Source: Paracoccaceae bacterium | GTDB lineage: Bacteria; Pseudomonadota; Alphaproteobacteria; Rhodobacterales; Rhodobacteraceae | Direction: 5' to 3' | Assembly: GCA_003500165.1 (NCBI GenBank) | Contig: DNSZ01000244.1 | Location: 1 to 11,277 of the forward strand | Length of the DNA stretch: 11,277 nucleotides | In this document: positions 1-7,373 of the stretch, piece after piece | Position numbering within the stretch: position 1 is the first letter of the stretch | Layout: every line of letters starts with the position of its first letter | Program-made: the position numbers and the translations under genes | The notes under the pieces: generated by a model | Databases searched by the model: none | Seen by the model: only the letters and a program-made list of their open reading frames with translations | What the model was told of the DNA's origin: nothing

Positions 1-924
1 CTGAAGGATCAGGGCGTCGCGGTCGTCTTCGTCAGTCACAAGCTGGCCGAGGTGCTGGAGGTCAGCGAACATGTGGTCGTCCTGCGCAACGGCCGGAAGG
101 TCGCCGAGGCTAAGGCCGAACGCTTCGATGCCGCTTCGCTGACGCGCCACATGACCGGCCGCGACGTGGCCGATACCTCCACCGGTTCCTATGACGGCAG
201 CGGCGAGACCCTGCTGGAGGTCGAGAAGCTCGACAAGCCGGGGGCGTTTCGCGATGTCAGCTTTCGGCTGCGCCGGGGCGAGGTGCTGGGGATCACCGGG
301 CTGCTGGGCAGCGGTCGCACCTCGCTTGCCAAGGCGCTGTTCGGCCTGGTCGCACCCGACTCGGGCCGGATCGCGGTCGATGGCCAGACGGTGCCGCTGG
401 GCGACCCGATCGCGGCGGCCGCAGCGCGGATCGGCTATGTGCCCGAGGACCGGCTGACCGAGGGGCTGTTCCTGGCCCAGTCGATCCTGCGCAACGTCAC
501 CGTCGGTCGGCTGAACGCGCATGAGCGCGCCGGCTTCCTCGACATGCGCGCGCTCATTGACGAGGCAACCGACTGGCTGACCCGGCTCAGCGTCAAGACC
601 CCGTCGATCGGCGCGCCGGTGCAGGCGCTGTCGGGCGGCAACCAGCAGCGCGTCGTTCTGGCGCGCTGGCTGGCCCGGGCGCCGCAGGTGCTGGTGCTCA
701 ACGGGCCGACGGTGGGCGTCGATGTCGGATCGAAGGCCGACATTCACGGCATCATCCGCGAACTGGGCGCGCGCGGCCTGGGGGTCGTGGTGATCTCGGA
801 CGATCTGCCCGAGCTGCTGGCCACCTGCCACCGCATCCTGGTCATGAAGGCGGGCGCCATGGTCGAGGAGATCGCGGGCGGTGCGATCACCGAGGCCGAC
901 CTGGCGCACAAGCTGGCCTCATGA
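1..924 (+). CDS. Sugar ABC transporter ATP-binding protein, RbsA/CUT2 type (5' partial)
   Basis: Cytoplasmic double-ATPase subunit that powers import of a sugar or polyol through the two permeases encoded next. The reading frame is open from base 1, so the N-terminus is off the window: 307 residues remain where the family usually has about 500. Residues 1-55 are the end of the first nucleotide-binding domain, with the H-loop FVSHK at 10-14. Residues 70-307 are the second domain: Walker A-like GLLGSGRTS (100-108, with Arg for the usual Lys, as in RbsA domain 2), signature LSGGNQQ (210-216), and a Walker B region reading VLVLNGPTVGVDVGSK. The normal DEPT is replaced there by NGPT (234-237), and the switch His by Asp in VISDDLPE, so this second site looks catalytically degenerate. 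The stop overlaps the next start as ATGA. The substrate is not readable from the sequence, and the binding-protein gene is probably upstream. Confidence 0.93.
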   Translation: MKDQGVAVVFVSHKLAEVLEVSEHVVVLRNGRKVAEAKAERFDAASLTRHMTGRDVADTSTGSYDGSGETLLEVEKLDKPGAFRDVSFRLRRGEVLGITGLLGSGRTSLAKALFGLVAPDSGRIAVDGQTVPLGDPIAAAAARIGYVPEDRLTEGLFLAQSILRNVTVGRLNAHERAGFLDMRALIDEATDWLTRLSVKTPSIGAPVQALSGGNQQRVVLARWLARAPQVLVLNGPTVGVDVGSKADIHGIIRELGARGLGVVVISDDLPELLATCHRILVMKAGAMVEEIAGGAITEADLAHKLAS

Positions 925-1907
925 GCGGGCTGCTGACCCGCAACGAGACCCTGGTCGCGGCGGTGATCGTGCTGTTCTGCATCGTCGCCACCCTGTCGGA
1001 CCCGAATTTCCTGACCGTCACCACGCTGGGCGACCTGTTGCGCGCCGCCATCGTGCCCGGCATACTGGCGATCGGCGTGATGCTGGTGCTGATCTCGGGC
1101 GGGATCGATGTCAGCTTCACCGCCGTGGCGGTGTCGGCGATGTACATGACCACCAAGCTCGCCCTGGCGGTCTGGCCCGACATGCCGTGGTATCTGATCT
1201 TCTCGATCTCGATCCTGATCGGCGCCGGGCTGGGCGCGATCAACGGCATCTTCATCGCCGGTTTCGGGCTGCCGACGCTGATCGTCACGCTGGGCACGCT
1301 GTCGGTGTTCCGGGGCTTTCTGCTGACCTTCGTGGGGTCGGACCGGATTTCCGCCCTGCCGCCGGGGATGCGCGACTTCTCGCGGATGATGATCGCGCGC
1401 GGCACCACCGAAGGCGGACATTTCTATGCCTTTCCCTGGTCGCTGGCGGCGCTGGCGCTGGCGATCGCGCTGACCGCGATCATCCTGCACAAGACCATGC
1501 TGGGCCGGTCGATCTTTGCCATCGGCGGTTCGGTCGAAAGCGCCCGGCGGATCGGCATCAACGTCCGGCGCACCCAGTTCTTCGTCTATGTCTATGTCGG
1601 CGCGCTGGCCGGGCTGGCGGGCATCCTGCACGGCTCGATGGGGCGGATGGCCGACCCGTTCAGCCTGGTCGGGCTGGAATTGTCGGTGATCGCCGCGGTG
1701 GTGCTGGGCGGCGCGCGGCTGATCGGCGGCTATGGCACGATCACCGGCACGCTGCTGGGCGTCGCGCTGATCGTTCTGGTCCAGAACAGCCTGATCGTGA
1801 TCGGTATCCCGTCGACCTGGCAGTCGGTGACCATCGGGGCGCTCATACTGCTGGGCACCGGCCTGCCCGCCTGGCAGGCCAGGCGCGCCGCGGCGCGGGC
1901 CGGATAG
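921..1907 (+). CDS. Sugar ABC transporter permease 1 (RbsC/BPD_transp_2 family)
   Basis: Inner-membrane permease of a CUT2 sugar importer, 328 aa, a normal family length. It is almost entirely hydrophobic, with about 8-10 likely membrane segments (for example residues 11-26, 42-60, 90-110, 172-190 and 280-320). Two features mark the RbsC/LsrC/XylH family: SGGIDVS near residues 59-65 and the late cytoplasmic stretch RRIGINVRRTQ, followed by an ALAGLAGIL helix. A GGYGTITGTLLG motif lies near residue 270. The ATG at 921 overlaps the ATPase stop (ATGA), implying translational coupling. It is followed by a second, clearly different permease, so the channel is probably a heterodimer as in LsrCD rather than an RbsC homodimer. 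Transport specificity cannot be read from the permease. Confidence 0.93.
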   Translation: MSGLLTRNETLVAAVIVLFCIVATLSDPNFLTVTTLGDLLRAAIVPGILAIGVMLVLISGGIDVSFTAVAVSAMYMTTKLALAVWPDMPWYLIFSISILIGAGLGAINGIFIAGFGLPTLIVTLGTLSVFRGFLLTFVGSDRISALPPGMRDFSRMMIARGTTEGGHFYAFPWSLAALALAIALTAIILHKTMLGRSIFAIGGSVESARRIGINVRRTQFFVYVYVGALAGLAGILHGSMGRMADPFSLVGLELSVIAAVVLGGARLIGGYGTITGTLLGVALIVLVQNSLIVIGIPSTWQSVTIGALILLGTGLPAWQARRAAARAG

Positions 1908-1916
1908 GGGGCGGGA

Positions 1917-2933
1917 ATGGCCGGATCGCGCACCGAGACGCCCCTGACCCGAACGCCCGAATTCCGCCTGGCGGTGATCGCGGTCCTGGTGTTCGCGCTG
2001 ATGGCCGCGCTGTCGCCCGACCGGTTCCTGTCGGCCCAGAACCTGACATCGATGGCGTTCCAGTTCCCCGAATTCGCGATCCTGGCGCTGGCGATGACGA
2101 TTGCCATGATGACCGGCGGCATCGATCTGTCGGTGGTCGGCGTGGCGAACCTGTCGGCGGTCATCGCCGCGACCCTGCTGACGCGCTTTGCCGGCGCCGA
2201 TCTGGTCGGGCCGGGCGCCGCGATCTGGCTTTTGCTGGCGATCGCGGCCGCGCTTGGCGTCGGCGCGCTGGCGGGGCTTGCGAACGGAATCCTGGTCTCG
2301 CGCCTGGGCCTGCCGCCGATCCTGGCGACGCTCGGCTCGGGGCTTGTCTTCACCGGGCTCGCGGTGGCGCTGACCGGCGGCAGCGCGGTGATGGGCTTTC
2401 CCGATATCGTGTCGGTGATCGGCAATGCGCGGCTCTTCTTTGTGCCGGTGCCGCTGATCCTGTTCGGTCTGCTCGCGCTTGGCCTGCACATCCTGCTGAC
2501 CCGCACCGGGTTTGGGTTGCGCGTGACGATGTATGGCGCCAACCCGCTGGCCGCGCTTTATGCCGCCGTCGATGTCGACCGCATCCTGCTGCGGGTCTAT
2601 GTGCTCGCGGGCATGTTGTCGTCGATCGCCGGGCTCGTCATCATGAGCCGGGCGAATTCGGCCAAGGCCGATTACGGGTCGAGCTATCTGCTGCTGGCGG
2701 TGCTGATCGCGGTGCTGGGCGGGGTGAACCCCTATGGCGGCTATGGCCGGGTGATCGGCGTCGTGCTGGCGGTCCTGTCGATGCAGTTCCTGTCGAGCGG
2801 GCTCAACATGCTGCAAGTGTCGAATTTCGCGCGCGAGCTGATCTGGGGCGCGCTGCTGATCTTCGTGATGGTCATCAACACGGCGAATTGGGCGGGCCGG
2901 CGGCCCCGCCCGGCCCCGGCCAAGGCCGGCTGA
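1917..2933 (+). CDS. Sugar ABC transporter permease 2 (RbsC/BPD_transp_2 family)
   Basis: Second inner-membrane permease, 338 aa, of the same family as its upstream neighbour but not a close duplicate. It carries the family GGIDLS motif at residues 67-72 after a short cytoplasmic N-terminus with a TPLTRTPEFRL stretch. The late part holds AGMLSSIAGLVIMSRANSA and a GGVNPYGGYGRVIG segment typical of RbsC proteins. The start at 1917 is 9 nt after the permease 1 stop, preceded by a G-rich stretch (GGGGGCGGGA) that can serve as ribosome binding site. Its C-terminus is a positively charged, Pro/Arg-rich tail (RRPRPAPAKAG), consistent with a cytoplasmic end. It likely pairs with permease 1 and the ATPase in one importer. 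Confidence 0.93.
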   Translation: MAGSRTETPLTRTPEFRLAVIAVLVFALMAALSPDRFLSAQNLTSMAFQFPEFAILALAMTIAMMTGGIDLSVVGVANLSAVIAATLLTRFAGADLVGPGAAIWLLLAIAAALGVGALAGLANGILVSRLGLPPILATLGSGLVFTGLAVALTGGSAVMGFPDIVSVIGNARLFFVPVPLILFGLLALGLHILLTRTGFGLRVTMYGANPLAALYAAVDVDRILLRVYVLAGMLSSIAGLVIMSRANSAKADYGSSYLLLAVLIAVLGGVNPYGGYGRVIGVVLAVLSMQFLSSGLNMLQVSNFARELIWGALLIFVMVINTANWAGRRPRPAPAKAG

Positions 2934-2948
2934 CAAGGGAGAGTGACG

Positions 2949-3950
2949 ATGAAGAAAATCCTCAACGCGCCCGAAGCCTATGTCGACGAGATGCTGGCCG
3001 GCCTGGTCGCGGCGCATCCCGACTACTACCGGCTGCATGGCGACACCGGCAAGGTGATCGCCCGGGCGACCCCGGGCCGGGCGGGCAAGGTCGGCATCGT
3101 GACCGGTGGCGGGTCGGGCCATCTGCCGGTGTTCACCGGCTATGTCGGCACCGGGCTGCTGGATGCCTGCGCCATCGGCGACGTGTTCGCCTCGCCCTCG
3201 GCCGAACAGATGGCCGACGCGATCCGTGCCGCCGATCAGGGCGCCGGGGTGCTGCGGCTTTATGGCAATTACGGCGGCGATGTGATGAATTTCGACATGG
3301 CGGGCGATCTGGTCGACTTCGACGACATCGCCTGCAGCACGGTGCTGCTCGCCGATGATGTGGCCTCGGCCCCGCCGGAAGAGGCCGAGAAGCGGCGCGG
3401 CGTCGCCGGCATGGTCTATGCCTTCAAGATCGCCGGCGCCGCGGCCGAGGAAGGCCGCGATCTGGCGGCGGTCACCGCCGTCGCCCAGAAGGCCGCCGAT
3501 GCCTGCCGGTCGGTCGGCGTGGCGCTGTCGCCCTGCACGGTGCCGCAGGCCGGCAAGCCGACCTTCGAGATTGCCGAAGACGAGATCGAGATGGGCATGG
3601 GCATCCATGGCGAGCCGGGGGTGTGGCGCGGCAAGCTGCAAAGCGCCGATGCGATCGCGGCCGAGATGATGGACCGGCTGCTGGCCGACATGCCGCTGAA
3701 GGCGGGCGACCGGGTGTCGGTGCTGGTCAACAGCCTGGGTGCGACCCCGCCCGAGGAACTCTATATCCTTTACAATGTGGTTAAGGCGCGGCTGGAAGGC
3801 GCGGGCGCGACCATCGTGATGCCGCTGGTCGGCCGCTATGCGACCTCGATGGAGATGGCCGGCGTGTCGTTCACCCTGTGCAAGCTCGACGCCGAGCTTG
3901 AGGCGCTGTTGCAAGCGCCCTGCGATTGCGCTTTCTGGAGGGTCGGATGA
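2949..3950 (+). CDS. dhaK: DhaK-type ketose kinase, substrate-binding subunit
   Basis: Substrate-binding subunit of a two-part dihydroxyacetone-kinase-family enzyme, 333 aa. In this family a histidine holds the ketose as a covalent hemiaminal while DhaL carries the nucleotide. That histidine is present in GMGIHGEPG (His220). His58 in GGGSGH and Asp111 in NYGGDVMNF match the catalytic His56 and Asp109 of E. coli DhaK. Two pocket segments differ from classical enzymes: the usual GHEPAHAGYVG is GHLPVFTGYVG (57-67), and the substrate-contacting Lys of KNYTGD is Gly106. This suggests a ketose other than dihydroxyacetone, for example erythrulose; that is inference. I chose the ATG at 2949, with AAGGGAG about 7 nt upstream, over the in-frame GTG at 2943. 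It lies 15 nt after permease 2 and overlaps dhaL by ATGA. The gene symbol names the family, not a proven substrate. Confidence 0.92.
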   Translation: MKKILNAPEAYVDEMLAGLVAAHPDYYRLHGDTGKVIARATPGRAGKVGIVTGGGSGHLPVFTGYVGTGLLDACAIGDVFASPSAEQMADAIRAADQGAGVLRLYGNYGGDVMNFDMAGDLVDFDDIACSTVLLADDVASAPPEEAEKRRGVAGMVYAFKIAGAAAEEGRDLAAVTAVAQKAADACRSVGVALSPCTVPQAGKPTFEIAEDEIEMGMGIHGEPGVWRGKLQSADAIAAEMMDRLLADMPLKAGDRVSVLVNSLGATPPEELYILYNVVKARLEGAGATIVMPLVGRYATSMEMAGVSFTLCKLDAELEALLQAPCDCAFWRVG

Positions 3951-4561
3951 CCATCGACCGCGCCGCGCTGCAGGCCGCGATTGCCCGCCTCGCCGCCGCG
4001 ATGGAGCGCGATTTCGACCTGCTCAACAGCGCCGACGGGGCGCTGGGGGACGGCGATCTGGGGGTCACGATGACCCGCGGGATGCACGCCATCGTCGACC
4101 GCGCCGACGACCTGCCCGACGATCTGGGGCTGGCACTGCTGGCCTGCGCGCAGGCGTTCACGAAATCCTCGGGCTCGTCCTATGGCACGCTTCTGGCCAA
4201 GGGCATGATGACCATGGCCAAGGGGGTGAAGGGACGAACCGAGATCGCGGCCGCCGAGGTGTCGGGCCTTGTCGCTGCGGCGCGTGACCAGATGCAGGCG
4301 CTTGGCAAGGCCGAGATCGGCGGCAAGACGGTGCTCGACAGCCTCGACGCGGTGGCACAGGCGACCGCGGGCAAGACCGACCCGGCCGAGGTCGCCGATG
4401 CCGCCGCCCGGGCGGTGGACGATGCGCTCGACGCGTTTCGCGAGCGAAAGGCCACCATCGGCCGGGCCCGCATCTTTGGCGACAAGAGCGTGGGCCGCGA
4501 CGATCCGGGGATGCTGGCGATGGCCCGGATCGTCAAGGCGGTGGCCGATCGCGAAGGGTGA
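3947..4561 (+). CDS. dhaL: DhaL-type ketose kinase, nucleotide-binding subunit
   Basis: Nucleotide-binding partner of DhaK, 204 aa, the normal length for a stand-alone DhaL. The Mg-ADP/ATP ligands are present: Asp30, Asp35 and Asp37 in ADGALGDGDLGVTMTRG, at the same numbers as in E. coli DhaL. Other family blocks are SSGSSYGTLL, GGKTVLDSLDA and the C-terminal GRARIFGDKSVG followed by DDPG. The start ATG at 3947 overlaps the dhaK stop and follows a clear GGAGGG site about 5 nt upstream; an in-frame upstream start near 3926 would lie inside dhaK and is not needed. No DhaM or other PTS phosphoryl donor is visible, so the enzyme may use ATP directly, as fused Citrobacter-type kinases do, but a dhaM outside the window cannot be excluded. 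It is the last gene of the rightward operon. Confidence 0.92.
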   Translation: MTIDRAALQAAIARLAAAMERDFDLLNSADGALGDGDLGVTMTRGMHAIVDRADDLPDDLGLALLACAQAFTKSSGSSYGTLLAKGMMTMAKGVKGRTEIAAAEVSGLVAAARDQMQALGKAEIGGKTVLDSLDAVAQATAGKTDPAEVADAAARAVDDALDAFRERKATIGRARIFGDKSVGRDDPGMLAMARIVKAVADREG

Positions 4562-4614
4562 TACCAAGCTGCAACAAGCGTGACTCATTGCACAAGTCCG
4601 CCCACCGCTTGGCC

Positions 4615-4640
4615 TGCTGATTTTTCTAGAAAAATCAGCA
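4615..4640. terminator. 26-bp perfect palindrome, probable half of a bidirectional terminator
   Basis: The half-site TGCTGATTTTTCT is followed directly by its exact reverse complement. It lies 53 nt after the dhaL stop, in the gap between two convergent operons, and is strikingly AT-rich for this genome. Weak pairing continues outside the perfect core (TTGG before, GCTAA after). The T-run lies inside the stem rather than after it, so it is not a textbook intrinsic terminator; its convergent position makes transcription termination in both directions the best guess. Confidence 0.55.
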
Positions 4641-4644
4641 AGCT

Positions 4645-4664
4645 AAATTCTTCTGGAAGAATTT
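4645..4664. terminator. Second AT-rich hairpin between the convergent operons
   Basis: AAATTCTTC (4645-4653) and GAAGAATTT (4656-4664) form a 9-bp inverted repeat around a TG centre, starting 4 nt after the first palindrome and 33 nt beyond the aldo/keto reductase stop on the other strand. On the minus strand the first palindrome follows it immediately, so the two could act as a tandem terminator for that operon. Both share the core TTCT[A/G]GAA, 27 bp apart. Confidence 0.5.
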
Positions 4665-4697
4665 GTCGCGAACCGCCCGATGGCGCGGCGCGTTGCG

Positions 4698-5777
4698 TCA
4701 GACCAACGGGTCCTCCCCGCCATAATGCCGGTCGGGGTAGTCGGCATGCAGCGCCCGGTCGGCGTCCGAAAACCGCGGCCGGGCAAAATTGTGCTGGTGC
4801 CAGTAGGGATAGATCAGCGGCAGGCGGCTGACATCGTTCAGACGCTGCAGCTCGGCCTCCCCCAGGGTCAGATCGACCGCCCGGAAGTTTTCGCGGAACT
4901 GATCCTCGGTCCGGCCGCCGACCACCAGCGAACTGACCGCTGGCCGCGTCAGCAGCCAGGCCAGCGCCACCTGCGCCGCCGAAACGCCATGACCGGCGGC
5001 GATCTCGGTCAGCGCATCGACGATCCGCCACAGCCTTTCGGTATCGCGGATCGGCGGCTCGTTCCAGCCCGCCGCCTGGCGCGAGCCGTCGGGCGCCGCC
5101 TGGCCGCGCCGGTGCTTGCCGGTCAGCAGCCCCGCCGCCAGCGGGCTCCAGACCAGCACGCCAAGCCCCTGATCGACCGACAGCGGCAACAGCTCGTATT
5201 CGGCCTCCCGCGCCTCCAGCGTATAGTGGATCTGCTGGGTGGCAAAGCGGCCGGGCGCCCCGCCCGCCGCGGCCAGCGATTTCATCACATGCCAGGCGGA
5301 ATAGTTCGAACAGCCGGTATAACGCACCTTGCCCTGCTGCACGAGCGTATCGAGCGCGGCCATGGTTTCCTCGACCGGGGTCAGCCCGTCCCATTCATGG
5401 ATGTAATAAAGGTCGATATGGTCGGTGCGCAGCCGCTTCAGCGAGCGTTCGCATTCGCGAATGATATGCCAGCGCGAGGCGCCCTCGTCGTTGGGGCCGT
5501 CGCCGATCCGCATCCTGACCTTCGAGGTGACGAGGATGTCGTCATAGCGGCCTTCCAGCACCTCGCCCAGGATCGTCTCCGAGGTGCCGGTGGAATACAT
5601 GTTCGCGGTGTCGAACAGGTTGACCCCGTGGTCGATGCACAGATCGACCAGTCGCTGCGCCTCGGCCACGCCCTGTTTGCCGACCATGCCGAACGGGCCC
5701 TCGCCGCCAAAGGTGAAGGTGCCCATGGTGATCGCCGAGACCTTCAGCCCCGAGCGTCCCAATGTACGATACTGCAT
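4698..5777 (-). CDS. Aldo/keto reductase
   Basis: NAD(P)H-dependent oxidoreductase of the aldo/keto reductase superfamily, 359 aa, cytoplasmic TIM barrel. The N-terminus has MQYRTLGRSGLKVS and the catalytic tetrad reads as Asp56 and Tyr61 (DTANMY), Lys86 (TSK) and His127 (YYIHEWD). The cofactor end shows VWSPLAAGLLTGKH and SLVVGGRTEDQFRENF, typical of the Tas/YajO-like bacterial branch. The start at 5777 has a strong AAGGGAGGG site 7 nt upstream. It follows the FGGY kinase by only 17 nt, so the two are surely co-transcribed. In this context it probably interconverts a sugar or ketose and its polyol, or reduces a short hydroxyaldehyde, but the substrate cannot be read from the motifs. It is the last gene of the leftward operon. 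Confidence 0.93.
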   Translation of the reverse strand: MQYRTLGRSGLKVSAITMGTFTFGGEGPFGMVGKQGVAEAQRLVDLCIDHGVNLFDTANMYSTGTSETILGEVLEGRYDDILVTSKVRMRIGDGPNDEGASRWHIIRECERSLKRLRTDHIDLYYIHEWDGLTPVEETMAALDTLVQQGKVRYTGCSNYSAWHVMKSLAAAGGAPGRFATQQIHYTLEAREAEYELLPLSVDQGLGVLVWSPLAAGLLTGKHRRGQAAPDGSRQAAGWNEPPIRDTERLWRIVDALTEIAAGHGVSAAQVALAWLLTRPAVSSLVVGGRTEDQFRENFRAVDLTLGEAELQRLNDVSRLPLIYPYWHQHNFARPRFSDADRALHADYPDRHYGGEDPLV

Positions 5778-5794
5778 TGCAATTCCCTCCCTTT

Positions 5795-7285
5795 TCAGCG
5801 CGCCAGGATGTCCTTGGCGGCCGGATACAGCGCCTGGTATTTCTCGAACAACGCCTGATAGGCGGCGACATTGGCCGGGATCGGCTCGATCAGCCGGCCG
5901 GGATGGACCATGGCCGCGATCCCGTCATCGATGGTGTCGAAATGCCCCGCACCATGGGCGGCCAAAATCGCCGACCCGGTCGAGGGCGCGTCGGCCGAGG
6001 CCGGAATGCGGATCGGCAGGTTCGCGGTGTCGGCATGGATCTGCATCCACAATTCCGACGCCGCCGCGCCGCCGCCCGCCGTCATCTCGGTCGCGGTATA
6101 GCCCGCCCGGGCAAACGCATCGAGGATCGCGCGGGTGCCGAAGGCGATGCCCTCCATGATCGCCCGGAACAGGTGATGCTTCTCATGGGCCAGCGTCAGG
6201 CCCAGAATGGCGCCGCGCGACAGCGCATCGGTGTGCGGGGTGCGGTTGCCCTGGAAATGGTCCTGCACGATCAGCCCGTCCGAGCCCGGCGGCAGCGCTG
6301 CGGCGGCGGCGTTCAGCGCGTCGAAATCAAGCCCGCCGGTCAACCGGCCCAGCCAGTTGATGATCGACCCGGTCGAGGTCTGCCCGCCTTCGACGACATA
6401 GCGGCCGGGATAGACGATATCGGCATAGGCGCCCCAGACGCCGGGCGCCGACAGCGGCGCCTCGGTCACGCCGAATTGCAGATGCGACGAGCCGGTGATC
6501 AGCGCCAGTTGGCCCGGCCGTGCCACGCCCAGCCCGATCATCCCGATCAGCGCGTCGGCACCGCCCTGGACGACCTTGACGCTGCGCGGCAGACCCAGCG
6601 CCGCGGCCGCCTGGGCCGTGAGCGTGCCCACCACCTGCCCCGGCGCGACCGTGCGCGGCGGCCATTTGTCAAGCAGCGCGTCAAGCCCCAGCGCGCGGAC
6701 CAGGCTTTCGGGCCGGCCGCCATGGTCGTTGCGGTGATGCCAGCGCAGGCCGACATTGTTGAGGCTTGCGGCCCATTCCCCGGTCAGCTTGTGGGTCAGA
6801 AAGTCCTGATATTCGCAAATCCGGTGCGCCCGGTCGAACATCGCCGGTTCATTGCGTTTCAGCCACAGCGCCTTGGGCAGCATCCATTCGGCCGAGACCG
6901 GCCCGGTGCCTGCACCGTTGAGCGCCAGCGCGGGGTCGCCTGTGGCGAGCACCGCATCCGCCTCGGCATTGGCGCGGACATCCATCCAGATCAGCGCGGG
7001 CCGCAGCGCGTCGCCGTTTTCATTCAGCGCCACGACCGAACAGCTGGTGGTGGCATAGGCGATCGCCGCGATCGCGTCGGGCGGGATTGCCGCGGCCGCC
7101 ATCGCCGCACGGCTGGCGGCGACGAAGGCCGCCCACCAATCGGCCGGGTTCTGTTCGGCCCGCGCGCCGGCCGAGAACCGGGTCTCATAGGGCACGGCAT
7201 GGCTGGCAACGCAGGCGCCCTGCAAATCGTAGATCCTGGCGCGCAGGCTTTCGGTGCCGCCATCGGCCGTCAGGAAATAGGTCAC
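5795..7285 (-). CDS. FGGY-family carbohydrate kinase (pentulose/ribulokinase-like)
   Basis: ATP-dependent sugar kinase, 496 aa, full length for the FGGY family. The N-terminal phosphate-binding loop is TADGGTESLRA (6-16). The likely catalytic base is Asp244 in QGGADALIG. The second half carries GGQTSTGSIINWL (300-312), HFQGNRTPHTD (343-353), EGIAFGTRAI and the adenosine-binding GGGAAASELW (404-413). The GNRTP and AFGARAI-like blocks resemble ribulokinases and D-ribulo/xylulokinase-like pentulose kinases more than glycerol kinase; the exact sugar is not decidable by eye. The start is GTG at 7285, supported by GGGGGAGG 5 nt upstream and by the conserved TADGG only five residues in; no ATG lies nearby. 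It sits 88 nt after acoC and 17 nt before the aldo/keto reductase. An LsrK-like role was considered but nothing else supports it. Confidence 0.92.
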   Translation of the reverse strand: MTYFLTADGGTESLRARIYDLQGACVASHAVPYETRFSAGARAEQNPADWWAAFVAASRAAMAAAAIPPDAIAAIAYATTSCSVVALNENGDALRPALIWMDVRANAEADAVLATGDPALALNGAGTGPVSAEWMLPKALWLKRNEPAMFDRAHRICEYQDFLTHKLTGEWAASLNNVGLRWHHRNDHGGRPESLVRALGLDALLDKWPPRTVAPGQVVGTLTAQAAAALGLPRSVKVVQGGADALIGMIGLGVARPGQLALITGSSHLQFGVTEAPLSAPGVWGAYADIVYPGRYVVEGGQTSTGSIINWLGRLTGGLDFDALNAAAAALPPGSDGLIVQDHFQGNRTPHTDALSRGAILGLTLAHEKHHLFRAIMEGIAFGTRAILDAFARAGYTATEMTAGGGAAASELWMQIHADTANLPIRIPASADAPSTGSAILAAHGAGHFDTIDDGIAAMVHPGRLIEPIPANVAAYQALFEKYQALYPAAKDILAR

Positions 7286-7373
7286 CGCGTCCTCCCCCGC
7301 AGATCAATATCCCGGCCCCATCCCATCAGGCGGCGCGGCCCGGCGCCAGCCCCTTTTCGCCGTTGGATCAACG
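7286..7373 (-). other. Gap between acoC and the FGGY kinase
   Basis: This 88-nt gap holds the strong GGGGGAGG ribosome binding site of the kinase and, right after the acoC stop, a short CGTTG-ATC-CAACG hairpin (7361-7373). I see no clear promoter or U-tract terminator, so read-through from aco into kinase and reductase is plausible but not shown. Confidence 0.4.

Noticed and set aside
744..3914. Very long open frame of 1056 codons on the minus strand
   Set aside because: It lies antisense to two permease genes and dhaK, has a His/Arg/Gln/Asp-rich low-complexity composition, and no recognisable domain. It is the usual antisense shadow of GC-rich genes.
1..7285. Lsr-type autoinducer-2 uptake and processing operon
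   Set aside because: Two permeases, an ATPase and an FGGY kinase recall lsr, but lsrB, lsrF, lsrG and lsrR are not seen, the kinase looks pentulose-type, and it lies in a separate opposing operon.
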